From NCBI RefSeq assembly GCF_003610535.1, contig NZ_RAPN01000001.1:2839320-2903319 (forward strand): 64,000 bases of DNA, written 5' to 3'. The translations under genes and the position numbers were made by a program. This document shows positions 41,136-49,953 of the stretch, in pieces (the stretch's first letter is position 1; every line of letters starts with the position of its first letter). This DNA comes from Mangrovibacterium diazotrophicum (GTDB taxonomy: Bacteria; Bacteroidota; Bacteroidia; Bacteroidales; Prolixibacteraceae). Under the pieces are notes generated by a model. That model saw only the letters and a list, made by a program, of their open reading frames with translations, ran no database searches and was not told the origin of the DNA.

Positions 41136-43418
41136 TTACTTTCTAAAGTAGTTTTCGCCAGGGAAAACTTCCAGTTTATCGCTTCCCGGCTTTTTATAGC
41201 TCAGCTTAATGCTTTGCCCGTAAATGGTGTTGAAATACTTCACCGTCACCGGGTAATAACCCGCCTTCAACTCTACTTTCCCTGATTGCATGCAGTCGTA
41301 GTTGAAGCCATTATTGTCAATCACCAACTGGTCGCCAATGTACAATCCTGCTCCACACGAGCTATTCAAGAGGAAGAAATAAACACCGTCGGTAGGCACT
41401 TTGATGTAGCCGGTAAATTCCCAGCCCTTCATTTTTCCCATAATCTCTGCAGGGATCACCAGCCAATCAACCGTTCCGGTTTTCTCCGGTTCGCCGCCTA
41501 CTTCCTCAAACGAATCAAACGGCCCGTTGTAGAATTTGTAGTCCAGCCCCTTTTCCGGGTTCTTCAGTTTCACAGGTTTCACCTCGCGTTTTTTCAATAC
41601 AGAAGTTACCGTGTAACTGCGGCTGTCGTCGCGCAGGTAAGCAGCAACCTTCAGCGTGATATCACTATCGAGTTTCAGTGTAAGCGGCCCCTCGTAAACT
41701 TTCGAGAACTCGGTTGGCTCGCTGCCGTCCGTCGTATAACGCATCACGGCAGTTTCAGCAGCACAGCTCAGCGAAATGGTTGCTTCTTTCGAGTTGTAAA
41801 TCTGCACCGGGCTCAATCCCTCCGGCGGCGGCACGCGGAAATGAATGCCATTGTTCGCCAAGCGCAGGTAATTGTCGTCCATGCGCATCTCGAAGTCAGC
41901 AAAATCTTTGTTCTCCGGCTGTGTCCACTGCACCTCCGACAAGGCACATAAGCGCGGATAAATCATGTACTCCAAATGCGCTGCAGTAGGTATGTATTCG
42001 GTCCAGACGTTCGCCTGGGTTCCCAAAATCAGCTTTTGCTTTTCCTTATCCAAATGTGACGGAACCGGATCGTAGCTGTACACTTCCTCGAGGTCAGTCA
42101 ACCCGCCAATGGCTGTTGGCTCGTTTGGATCAGTTGACTGGTAGTGGTCGAAGTAGCACCAGTTACCGGGAGTCATCACCACTTTATGCCCCAGCTCAGC
42201 AGCTTCAATACCGCCTTGCTCGCCACGCCACGACATCACCGCCGCATTTTCAGCCAATCCACCTTCGAGGATCTCATCCCAACCGATCAGTTTTTTGCCT
42301 TTTTTCTCGAGGTAATGCTCCATACGCTGAATGAAATAGCTTTGCAGCTCATGCTCGTCTTTGCAACCTTCTTCTTTCATACGCTTCTGGCACAACGGAC
42401 ACTTCTTCCAGTTCTCTTTCGGACACTCGTCGCCCCCAACGTGGAAATACGCACCGGGGAAAAGCGGAATCACCTCGTCCAAAACATCTTCCAAAAACTT
42501 GAAGGTCGATTCCTTTCCGGCGCAGTATACATTCTCCGAAACACCCCAAATCGTCCAGGGACGAAGCGTATCGTTGAAACATCCCAGCCAGGGATAAGCA
42601 GCCAGAGCCGCCTGCGCGTGTCCGGGCATTTCAATCTCGGGAATGATGGTAATATGACGAGCCTGTGCATAGGCCACCACATCTTTCACCTGCTCCTGCG
42701 TGTAGAAACCACCACTCTTTTCACCCTCCCAGGTGCGCGGGTAGTTGGACATGTGCCCAACCACAGTAGAGTCGCGCCATGCACCAACCTCAGTCAATAG
42801 CGGGTACTTCTTAATTTCAATCCGCCAGCCCTGATCTTCGGTTAAATGCCAATGGAAGGTATTCAGTTTGTAACGCGACATTTGGTCGATCAACTTTTTA
42901 ACCACGTCAACCGAGTAAAAATGCCGGCATACATCCAGGTGCATTCCACGCCATTCGAAGCGCGGCTCGTCATCAATCTTTACCAATGGTAGTTCCACCG
43001 CACCTTTCTCCAGAGGAGGCAACAGCTGAAGGAAAGTTTGGATTCCGTAAAATACACCTGCCGACGTTTTCGCTACTATTTCATATTGTTTGGCTGAAGA
43101 ACGAATCTTGTAAGCTTCGTCACCCTCGATACTGGAATCAATATCGAGAACGATCGCAGTGTTGGCGGACACACTTTTTGATATTAGAAAAGGGAAACCA
43201 GTAGCTTCTGAAAGTGCCATTTTCAGATATTCAGCTTCATTTTCCAGATATTTGTTCGCGCAAACAATCTGCACATCTCCGCCCAGTTGAAAACTTCCCT
43301 GAAGGACTTCCAACTGGTTCGGCTTTGGCACCAAACTCAAGGTTTTACTGGTATTCTGGGCAATCAGCTGTACCGTAAAACAAAGGCTCAAAACCGTTAA
43401 AATCAAGAATTTTCTCAT
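41136..43418 (-). CDS. Beta-N-acetylhexosaminidase, GH20, with PA14-like C-terminal domain
   Basis: 760 residues. A signal peptide (about 1-20, VQLIAQ) is followed by the GH20b N-terminal domain (30-150) and the catalytic barrel from about 155: EWRGMHLDVCRHFYSVD, HWHLTEDQGWR and the catalytic pair in HVGGDECPKENW (Asp330-Glu331). A small beta-sandwich around 525-605 with CHB_HEX_C-type DGSEPTEFS follows, then a PA14-like carbohydrate-binding domain (about 620-755). The enzyme removes terminal GlcNAc or GalNAc from glycans in the periplasm or outside. The C-terminus lacks an obvious T9SS sorting domain. Confidence 0.95.
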   Translation of the reverse strand: MRKFLILTVLSLCFTVQLIAQNTSKTLSLVPKPNQLEVLQGSFQLGGDVQIVCANKYLENEAEYLKMALSEATGFPFLISKSVSANTAIVLDIDSSIEGDEAYKIRSSAKQYEIVAKTSAGVFYGIQTFLQLLPPLEKGAVELPLVKIDDEPRFEWRGMHLDVCRHFYSVDVVKKLIDQMSRYKLNTFHWHLTEDQGWRIEIKKYPLLTEVGAWRDSTVVGHMSNYPRTWEGEKSGGFYTQEQVKDVVAYAQARHITIIPEIEMPGHAQAALAAYPWLGCFNDTLRPWTIWGVSENVYCAGKESTFKFLEDVLDEVIPLFPGAYFHVGGDECPKENWKKCPLCQKRMKEEGCKDEHELQSYFIQRMEHYLEKKGKKLIGWDEILEGGLAENAAVMSWRGEQGGIEAAELGHKVVMTPGNWCYFDHYQSTDPNEPTAIGGLTDLEEVYSYDPVPSHLDKEKQKLILGTQANVWTEYIPTAAHLEYMIYPRLCALSEVQWTQPENKDFADFEMRMDDNYLRLANNGIHFRVPPPEGLSPVQIYNSKEATISLSCAAETAVMRYTTDGSEPTEFSKVYEGPLTLKLDSDITLKVAAYLRDDSRSYTVTSVLKKREVKPVKLKNPEKGLDYKFYNGPFDSFEEVGGEPEKTGTVDWLVIPAEIMGKMKGWEFTGYIKVPTDGVYFFLLNSSCGAGLYIGDQLVIDNNGFNYDCMQSGKVELKAGYYPVTVKYFNTIYGQSIKLSYKKPGSDKLEVFPGENYFRK

Positions 43419-43680
43419 GTCTAATTTTTAGGATTAAGGATGCAGCAATATACAATTAAAATACGACGGACTCAAAAAAGCACCACGATAGGTGCTTGAA
43501 AAACCGACAAAAATCCGCCCAAATGAACGACAGGAAAAATGAAGAATTGCTAACTAACCACGAGCAAACAAATGATGAAATTGCACCAATGATAGTTCAA
43601 ACCGTACAAAAAACAATTTCTTCACACTGCTAATTCCATCAAACCAAAGCTTTTATATAAATTGCAGCAAAATTGCTTTC

Positions 43681-44805
43681 ATGAAAATGCTTATTCGCTT
43701 TGGGATTATTGTATACCTGGCTTTTTTATTCGTGGTACCGACGGCCAAAGGCCAAATTCGAAAAGAAATTCGAATCCCCGACATTTTGGGTTACCAGACC
43801 CTAAAATGCGACTTTCATATGCACACGGTTTTCTCCGACGGCGACGTCTGGCCAACAGTTCGTGTACAGGAAGCCTGGCGCGAAGGACTGGATGTGATTG
43901 CCATTAGCGATCACATCGAATACCGGCCTCACTCCGAGGATATTGATGCTGACCTCAACCGTTCGTACGAAGTGGCAAAACCGCTGGCAGACCAGATGGG
44001 AATTGTTTTGGTTCCCGCAGTAGAAATAACACGCAACATGCCGCCGGGACACCTGAATGCCCTGTTTGTGAAAAACGCCAACTTGCTGGAACGCGAAGAC
44101 TGGTACGAGGCCTGCGTTGAAGCCAAAGAACAGGGAGCTTTCGTTTTTTGGAATCATCCAGGTTGGGAAGTTCAGCAACCCGACACAATGAAATGGTGGC
44201 CGGAACACAGCAGGCTTTTAAATGCCGGCATTCTAAAAGGGATTGAAATTTATAATGATAAACAATTCTACCCAAAAGCCTTAAACTGGGCCCAGGAAAA
44301 GAATTTGGTCATCCTTGGCAATTCAGACCTGCACGAACCAAGCCAGCAACAATATAACGGAGAAGACCAAAAACGGCCGATGACCCTGGTTTTCTCGCTC
44401 GATAAAACGGAAGCGGCTATTAAAGCTGCCCTGCTGGATAATCGCACGGCTGTATTGTTCAACGACACGTTGATCGGTGATCGTCGTTTTCTGACTCCGA
44501 TCTTTATTGGAGCCATTCAGCTAAAAAGCAAAAAGCTGAACCTCCAAAATCAGGACATCAAATACCTGCAAATTTATAACAACAGCGATATTCCGTTCAA
44601 ACTGCAACAGCGCCAGCCATCGGTTGGCTTTTCGTGCCCGAAGGAAATTATTCTTCCACCTAACCGGACTGTTTCAATTGAACTGACCGGAATTTCCGAT
44701 GAAGTTGCTCAGATGACAACACTGAAAATGTTTTACGAAGCAACCAACCTGATCACGAAAAGAGGGGAAAATCTACCGGTGAATATTGACGTGCCGAACA
44801 AGTAA
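43681..44805 (+). CDS. PHP-domain exported phosphodiesterase (Sb-PDE type)
   Basis: 374 residues with a signal peptide (about 1-24, ending TAKG). The PHP metal site is visible: CDFHMHTVFSDGD (His46, His48), AISDHIEYRPH (about 75-85), WNHPGWEV (about 158) and NSDLHEP (about 219). These bind two or three metal ions for phosphoester hydrolysis. The C-terminal 100 residues are a beta domain. The closest named group is the Sphingobacterium Sb-PDE family. It is divergent from the GH20 gene. Confidence 0.88.
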   Translation: MKMLIRFGIIVYLAFLFVVPTAKGQIRKEIRIPDILGYQTLKCDFHMHTVFSDGDVWPTVRVQEAWREGLDVIAISDHIEYRPHSEDIDADLNRSYEVAKPLADQMGIVLVPAVEITRNMPPGHLNALFVKNANLLEREDWYEACVEAKEQGAFVFWNHPGWEVQQPDTMKWWPEHSRLLNAGILKGIEIYNDKQFYPKALNWAQEKNLVILGNSDLHEPSQQQYNGEDQKRPMTLVFSLDKTEAAIKAALLDNRTAVLFNDTLIGDRRFLTPIFIGAIQLKSKKLNLQNQDIKYLQIYNNSDIPFKLQQRQPSVGFSCPKEIILPPNRTVSIELTGISDEVAQMTTLKMFYEATNLITKRGENLPVNIDVPNK

Positions 44806-44839
44806 AAAGCATAGAATACGGGCGTTTGGAACAAGACAT

Positions 44840-44871
44840 AAAAAAAGCGGTGGAACCCGATCCACCGCTTA
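44840..44871 (-). terminator. Minus-strand intrinsic terminator
   Basis: A 10-bp stem AAGCGGTGGA/TCCACCGCTT with a 6-base loop; on the minus strand it is followed by T7. No T tract follows on the plus strand. It therefore ends a minus-strand transcript, matching the 39-codon ORF 22 bases upstream. Confidence 0.75.
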
Positions 44872-44893
44872 CCTCCAAACAAACAACTAAAAT

Positions 44894-45013
44894 TACCTTT
44901 CATACTTTGCAGTGCTCAACCAATCAACCCCAATAAATAATGATAAAAAAGAATAAAAAAGAACTGCAAAGCTGTACAGCTTATTACGGCCCCATTTTTC
45001 AGATAGTTTCATA
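44894..45013 (-). CDS. 39-residue putative membrane peptide
   Basis: ATG at 45013, TAA at 44894-44896. The peptide starts MKLSEKWGRNKLYSF with a basic front part, then one hydrophobic segment (FAVLFYSFLSLFIGV, about residues 15-29) and a polar end (LSTAKYER). A minus-strand terminator lies 22 bases after the stop. There is no Shine-Dalgarno, as often in this phylum. It lies upstream of and opposite to the trp leader. Coding status is inferred from the ORF-plus-terminator arrangement and membrane-like composition. Confidence 0.5.
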
Positions 45014-45124
45014 ATAAAACATACTCTACAACAGCATATTTCCGTAAACCTTTTTCACCCTTGCCGTATAGTAGGAAAATCAAAAGTGTTTGAAAATTTG
45101 CTTTTAACTGAAATATTTTCTTCT

Positions 45125-45158
45125 TTTGAAACTCGTTTTACGACTTAATGTATAAATA
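45125..45158 (+). promoter_or_regulatory. Putative trp operon promoter
   Basis: TTTG at 45125-45128 and TATAAATA at 45151-45158 with 22 bases between them approximate the Bacteroidota -33/-7 pair. The predicted start would place the hairpin AATATGGCT/AGCCATATT (45160-45168 and 45205-45213) at the very 5' end of the leader RNA. Confidence 0.4.
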
Positions 45159-45234
45159 CAATATGGCTTCCGTGGTGGGGTCTTCTTTTCGACGAGAAGT
45201 TTATAGCCATATTGGTATTTTTAAAAATATAACA

Positions 45235-45303
45235 ATGCATACAAGAATGACAACAATTTGGTGGTGGCGCAAAAACTTTTCACAATACCGTGGAGAGGCG
45301 TAA
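45235..45303 (+). CDS. trpL: trp leader peptide with three consecutive tryptophan codons
   Basis: A 22-codon ORF from ATG at 45235 (or the in-frame ATG at 45247) to TAA at 45301. The peptide reads MHTRMTTIWWWRKNF, then SQYRGEA. Three TGG codons in a row (45259-45267) are the diagnostic feature of transcription attenuation: ribosome stalling when Trp-tRNA is scarce. An alternative pairing and a terminator follow, before trpE. Confidence 0.9.
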   Translation: MHTRMTTIWWWRKNFSQYRGEA

Positions 45304-45326
45304 CTGTCATGTCAATCATGTATGAG

Positions 45327-45367
45327 AAAGCGGCTTATCGGACACGGTAAGCCGCTTTTTTGTTTTT
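45327..45367 (+). terminator. trp attenuator (intrinsic terminator in the leader)
   Basis: An 11-bp stem AAAGCGGCTTA/TAAGCCGCTTT (45327-45337 and 45348-45358) followed by a long T tract. TACCGTG at 45286-45292, near the end of the leader peptide, is complementary to CACGGTA at 45343-45349, which covers the loop and the start of the 3' arm. That pairing could compete with the terminator when the ribosome stalls at the Trp codons. Confidence 0.9.
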
Positions 45368-45396
45368 TATCCGTACAAATTGAAAAATAACCAAAT

Positions 45397-46803
45397 ATGA
45401 AACCAATTCAAGTTAAAGTCGACGTTAAAAAGATCTTGGGCGACACGCTTACTCCGGTGAGTGTTTACCTGAAGTTCCGTGATCTTTTCCCTAAATCGGT
45501 GCTATTGGAAAGCTCCGACTACCATGGCAACGAAAATGCCTACTCATTCATCTGCATCAAGCCACTGGCTGGTTTTGAGGCCAATGAAGGCGAAATTACG
45601 GTTGAGTATCCCGGAGGAGTGATTGAGAAACTACAGGTTGAAGACCATTTCTCAGTTGCTAAAGAACTGAACAACTTTTACAAAACGTTCCAGCTGTCAG
45701 GCAAGACCAAGGAAGCTCCGGCCAACGGATTGTTCGGTTACCTCAGTTACGACTCGGTGAAGTATTTCGAGAAGATTGAAATTAAAACCGAGAAGAAAGA
45801 TGCCTACGCAATCCCTGAAGTTCGGTACCATTTCTACAAATATATCCTGGCAATCGATCACGCAAAAGACATGATTTCGTTGATCGAGAATCTACCTGAA
45901 GGAGAAATTTCGGAAATGAGCCAGATTGAATCGTTGTTGAAAAACCTGACCTTCCCTTCTACAACTTTTGAACCGGTTGGCGAGGAAGTATCCAACATTA
46001 CCGACGATGAATATCGCCACATGGTAACCAAAGGTAAAGAACACTGTTTCCGGGGCGACGTTTTCCAGATTGTTTTGTCCCGCCAGTTTTCGCAAAAATA
46101 TAAAGGTGATGAATTCCAATTGTACCGCGCGCTGCGGACTGTGAATCCATCACCTTATTTGTTTTTCTTCGATTATGGTGATTACCGCATCTTTGGCTCA
46201 AGCCCGGAAGCTGAGTTGCGCATCAAGAAAGGTCGTGCCATTATCAACCCGATTGCCGGAACTTTCCGCCGCACCGGAAACGATGAGCAGGATCGTCTGC
46301 TGGCCGAAAAGCTTTGTGCCGATCCAAAAGAAAATGCAGAACATGTGATGCTGGTTGATCTGGCCCGCAACGACCTGAGCCGCAATGCCGACGATGTACG
46401 CGTGGACAACTACCGCGAAGTGCAATACTTTTCACATGTCATCCACCTGGTTTCGGAAGTTTCGGGCAAGCTCCCGGACGACACCAACATGATCTCGGTA
46501 TTGGGGAACTCATTTCCGGCCGGAACACTATCCGGAGCACCGAAGCACATGGCCATGCAGCTGATCGATCGCTACGAAAATCAACGCCGTAGCTATTATG
46601 GAGGTACCATTGGTTTCATCGGATTCGACGATAGCCTGAACCATGCCATCATGATTCGTTCGTTCCTCGCCAAAGGAAATACGCTGTTCTACCAGGCAGG
46701 CGCGGGAATCGTTGCCGGATCGGTTGAAGAAAATGAGTTACAGGAAGTAAATAACAAGCTGGCTGCATTGAAGAAGGCCATTGAAATTGCTAAAGAATTA
46801 TAA
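45397..46803 (+). CDS. trpE: Anthranilate synthase component I
   Basis: 468 residues. The N-terminal LLESS (36-40) is the motif that binds tryptophan for feedback inhibition. The chorismate-binding domain shows NPIAGTFRRTGNDEQD, ENAEHVMLVDLARNDLSR and SFPAGTLSGAPK. It converts chorismate to anthranilate with ammonia from TrpG. It starts about 30 bases after the attenuator and is 12 bases from trpG. Confidence 0.97.
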   Translation: MKPIQVKVDVKKILGDTLTPVSVYLKFRDLFPKSVLLESSDYHGNENAYSFICIKPLAGFEANEGEITVEYPGGVIEKLQVEDHFSVAKELNNFYKTFQLSGKTKEAPANGLFGYLSYDSVKYFEKIEIKTEKKDAYAIPEVRYHFYKYILAIDHAKDMISLIENLPEGEISEMSQIESLLKNLTFPSTTFEPVGEEVSNITDDEYRHMVTKGKEHCFRGDVFQIVLSRQFSQKYKGDEFQLYRALRTVNPSPYLFFFDYGDYRIFGSSPEAELRIKKGRAIINPIAGTFRRTGNDEQDRLLAEKLCADPKENAEHVMLVDLARNDLSRNADDVRVDNYREVQYFSHVIHLVSEVSGKLPDDTNMISVLGNSFPAGTLSGAPKHMAMQLIDRYENQRRSYYGGTIGFIGFDDSLNHAIMIRSFLAKGNTLFYQAGAGIVAGSVEENELQEVNNKLAALKKAIEIAKEL

Positions 46804-46815
46804 TCTACCACTGTT

Positions 46816-47385
46816 ATGAAAATAGTAGTCATCGATAATTACGATTCATTCACCTACAACCTGGTGCATGCAATCAAAAAAATATCCGGCCAGCCTGTTG
46901 ATGTGATCCGCAACGACGAATTGGAGCTGAGCGACCTTGAAAAATACGACAAGATTGTGCTTTCACCCGGACCAGGTATTCCAACCGAAGCCGGCCTGCT
47001 GATGGATATTATCAAAGAATTTGCCCCGCGAAAAAGCATGTTGGGCGTTTGCCTCGGGCATCAAGCAATTGGAGAATCATTTGGTGCTAAATTAACGAAC
47101 ATGAGTCATGTTTTGCATGGTATAGCAACACCAATTTCTGTAACTTCGCCCGACCCCATTCTTTTTGAGGAGCTTCCTGAGAAATTCGACGTTGGCCGTT
47201 ACCACTCTTGGATTGTAGACCAGGAAGGATTACCCGACTGCCTGCAAATAACCAGTCTGGACGAAAACGGACAAATCATGTCGCTGAAGCACAAACAATA
47301 CGATGTGCGCGGCGTACAATTTCACCCGGAATCGGTGTTGACACCACTCGGAGAGAAGATAATTGCCAACTGGCTAAAGAACTAG
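46816..47385 (+). CDS. trpG: Anthranilate synthase component II (glutamine amidotransferase)
   Basis: 189 residues. A class I amidotransferase: NYDSFTYNLVH at the start, LSPGPGIP (oxyanion region), LGVCLGHQAIGESFG with the nucleophile Cys near 79, and FHPESVLT with the catalytic His. It supplies ammonia to TrpE. The gene is separate, not fused to trpD. Confidence 0.97.
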   Translation: MKIVVIDNYDSFTYNLVHAIKKISGQPVDVIRNDELELSDLEKYDKIVLSPGPGIPTEAGLLMDIIKEFAPRKSMLGVCLGHQAIGESFGAKLTNMSHVLHGIATPISVTSPDPILFEELPEKFDVGRYHSWIVDQEGLPDCLQITSLDENGQIMSLKHKQYDVRGVQFHPESVLTPLGEKIIANWLKN

Positions 47386-47416
47386 AAAATTAGACTTTTA
47401 GATATCAGATAACAGA

Positions 47417-47462
47417 CAAATAAAGTTTTCAACTTGAAACTTTAAACCTGAAATTCGAAACT
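47417..47462. repeat. Degenerate AAACTTxAAAC spacer repeat (trpG-trpD)
   Basis: The spacer has CAACTTGAAACTTTAAACC and GAAATTCGAAACT, loose near-repeats with no coding frame. A similar tract precedes trpC. Confidence 0.5.
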
Positions 47463-47466
47463 AATT

Positions 47467-48459
47467 ATGAAAGATACCCTGAATTACCTGTTTACAGGAA
47501 ACAATTTGACGCAAGAACAGGCACGCGATGTGCTGACTCAAATAGCAGAAGGCAAATATACTGATGCGGAAATCGCAGCCTTTTTAACCGTATACCGCAT
47601 GCGCCTGGTGAAGGCAGAAGAACTAATTGGTTTCCGCGAGGCATTGTTAGACCTTTGCGTGAAAGTTGACTTTTCGGAGTTCGACACCATCGACGTAGTA
47701 GGAACCGGTGGTGACGGCAAGAACACATTCAACATATCAACCGCCAGCTGCTTTGTAATTGCCGGTGCAGGCTACAAGGTGACCAAACACGGCAATTATG
47801 GTTTGTCATCGGTGAGCGGTGCCTCTAACATGTTTGAATACTTCGGCTACAAATTCAGCAACGATGTGGACAAACTGCGCCGCGAGGTTGATGAAATCGG
47901 CATTTGCTTCTTCCATGCACCGCTGTTCCACCCGGCCATGAAAAATGTTGGCCCGGTGCGTCGTGCCTTGAAAGTGCGAACGCTGTTCAACATGATGGGC
48001 CCAATCATCAACCCATGCTCGCCGAAAAACCAGTTGGTGGGCGTATCCGATTTACAAATTATGGACCTCTACAACCAGGTGTTTAAGGATGGCGACCAAA
48101 GTTACATGCTGGTACACGCACTCGACGGTTACGATGAAGTTTCGTTGACCGGCGATACCCGCTACATCGACAACGGTATGGAAGACAACCTTTCGCCGGA
48201 TGACTTTGGCTTCTCCGTTTTAACTCCGGAAGAGCTTTCGGGCGGAGCTACCATCGAGGACGCTGCTGCGATTTTCAAAAACATTATGAATGCAACAGCT
48301 ACAGAAGCACAGATGAACGTGGTGATTGCCAATGCAGCACTTGCGATCAAATGCATGCACCCCGGCAAAACACTAAGCGACTGTGTTGCCGAAGCGAATG
48401 AATCGCTGAAAGGTAAAAAAGCACTGGCTGTCTTCACAAAATTAATGAACTCAAATTAA
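47467..48459 (+). CDS. trpD: Anthranilate phosphoribosyltransferase
   Basis: 330 residues. The PRPP-binding loop VVGTGGDGKNTFNIST (about 76-91) and KHGNYGLSSVSGASNMFEYFG (about 103-123) are family-defining, as is the later VRRALKVRTLFNMMGP stretch. It transfers the phosphoribosyl group of PRPP to anthranilate. Gene size is normal. Confidence 0.97.
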   Translation: MKDTLNYLFTGNNLTQEQARDVLTQIAEGKYTDAEIAAFLTVYRMRLVKAEELIGFREALLDLCVKVDFSEFDTIDVVGTGGDGKNTFNISTASCFVIAGAGYKVTKHGNYGLSSVSGASNMFEYFGYKFSNDVDKLRREVDEIGICFFHAPLFHPAMKNVGPVRRALKVRTLFNMMGPIINPCSPKNQLVGVSDLQIMDLYNQVFKDGDQSYMLVHALDGYDEVSLTGDTRYIDNGMEDNLSPDDFGFSVLTPEELSGGATIEDAAAIFKNIMNATATEAQMNVVIANAALAIKCMHPGKTLSDCVAEANESLKGKKALAVFTKLMNSN

Positions 48460-48477
48460 GGCTTCCACCTGGTAAGC

Positions 48478-48510
48478 TTGATACTTGAAACTTAAAATTT
48501 GGAACTTTAC
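48478..48510. repeat. Degenerate TTGAAACTTAAAA spacer repeat (trpD-trpC)
   Basis: CTTGATACTTGAAACTT and AAAATTTGGAACTTT form a loose repeat like that before trpD. Confidence 0.45.
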
Positions 48511-48512
48511 CC

Positions 48513-49301
48513 ATGACAATATTAGACGAAATAAATAACAACAAACGCCGGGAGGTGGCTGCTGCCAAGGAAAAGATCAGTTTGGAAGATTTGAAAAAAT
48601 CGCCATTCTTTGGTCGGAAAACCAACTCGCTGAAAGCAGCTTTACGCACTCCGGGGGCAAGCGGCATTATTGCCGAATTTAAAACCAAGTCGCCTTCCAA
48701 AGGGATGATTAACGAGAACGCAGAGGTTACCGAAGTGACTTCGGGCTACGTTGCGGCTGGTGTTAGCGGACTCTCAGTGTTAACAGACCGCAACTATTTT
48801 GGAGGGTCGTTCGAAAATCTGGCCAAAGCCCGTTTCACCAACCCGAAAACACCAATTCTGCGGAAGGACTTCATGCTCGATCCCTACCAGGTTTACGAGG
48901 CCAAAGCACACGGAGCTGACCTTATTTTGCTGATTGCTGCCAGCCTGAGCAAAGATGAGATGTTAAAGCTGACCGAATTGGCCAAAGAACTCGAATTGGA
49001 AGTTCTGGTTGAAGTTCATACTGAAGAAGAAATTGAAAAGCTGAACCCGATGGTTGATTTGGTTGGTGTGAACAACCGTAACCTGAAAACCTTCGAAGTC
49101 GATGTAGAAACTTCTATTCGTTTGGGAAAACTTCTACCGGAAGACATGATCCGCATTTCGGAAAGCGGCTTGTCGTCTATCGACAACATTCAATACCTGC
49201 GTGCGAACGGTTACGAAGGCTTTTTGATGGGTGAGAATTTCATGAAAACCGAAAACCCGGCGCAAGCTTGTGCGGATTTCATTTCAAAACTAAAGGCCTA
49301 A
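48513..49301 (+). CDS. trpC: Indole-3-glycerol phosphate synthase
   Basis: 262 residues. TIM-barrel motifs: AEFKTKSPSKGMI (about 56-68, with a catalytic Lys), LRKDFMLDPYQVYEA (about 115), GVNNRNLKTF and ISESGL near the end. It cyclises carboxyphenylamino-deoxyribulose phosphate to indole-glycerol phosphate. It is not fused to trpF, whose ATG follows after one base. Confidence 0.97.
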   Translation: MTILDEINNNKRREVAAAKEKISLEDLKKSPFFGRKTNSLKAALRTPGASGIIAEFKTKSPSKGMINENAEVTEVTSGYVAAGVSGLSVLTDRNYFGGSFENLAKARFTNPKTPILRKDFMLDPYQVYEAKAHGADLILLIAASLSKDEMLKLTELAKELELEVLVEVHTEEEIEKLNPMVDLVGVNNRNLKTFEVDVETSIRLGKLLPEDMIRISESGLSSIDNIQYLRANGYEGFLMGENFMKTENPAQACADFISKLKA

Positions 49302-49302
49302 A

Positions 49303-49953
49303 ATGACTGGTTTAAAAATAAAAGTGTGCGGCATGCGTGACCCGAAAAACATTGATGCTGTTTGTTCGGCGTCACCGGATTACATCGGCTTCATCTTTTA
49401 CCCGAAATCCAAGCGCTATGTCGGCGACAATCCCGACGAATCGATCTTCAGCCGCGTACCCGCTACGACAATAAAAGTTGGCGTATTCGTGAATGAAGAT
49501 GCCCCAAAAGTGATCGAAATCTGCCAAAAATATAAGCTGCAGGTGGCGCAACTTCACGGGCACGAGTCGGTAGACTATTGCAGAGAAATCAAAAATGCAG
49601 GACTGACGGTTTTTAAAGCGTTCTCGGTTTTTGATGACTTTGACTTTGGTCAGTTGAACGCTTATAAAGAAGTTGTCGATTTCTTCCTGTTCGATACGAA
49701 AGGAAAACTTCCGGGCGGAACAGGAGAGAAATTTAATTGGGGAATTTTAGATCAGTACAAGCTCGATACCCCATTCTTTTTAAGTGGCGGAATACGGCCC
49801 GAAGACTGCGAAGATCTAAACAATCTTATATTCGAACACCTATTCGCAGTCGACATAAATAGCGGATTTGAATCAGAACCAGCAGTAAAAGAAACAGATA
49901 AAGTATCAAGCTTTATTCTTCAAATCAGAAAAAAACAAAAACACACGATATGA
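49303..49953 (+). CDS. trpF: Phosphoribosylanthranilate isomerase
   Basis: 216 residues. Motifs: IKVCGMRDPKNIDA (catalytic Cys near 9), QLHGHES and FDTKGKLPGGTGEKFNW (catalytic Asp), then SGGIRPED. It performs the Amadori rearrangement before trpC. Its end overlaps the trpB start by four bases. Confidence 0.97.
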   Translation: MTGLKIKVCGMRDPKNIDAVCSASPDYIGFIFYPKSKRYVGDNPDESIFSRVPATTIKVGVFVNEDAPKVIEICQKYKLQVAQLHGHESVDYCREIKNAGLTVFKAFSVFDDFDFGQLNAYKEVVDFFLFDTKGKLPGGTGEKFNWGILDQYKLDTPFFLSGGIRPEDCEDLNNLIFEHLFAVDINSGFESEPAVKETDKVSSFILQIRKKQKHTI

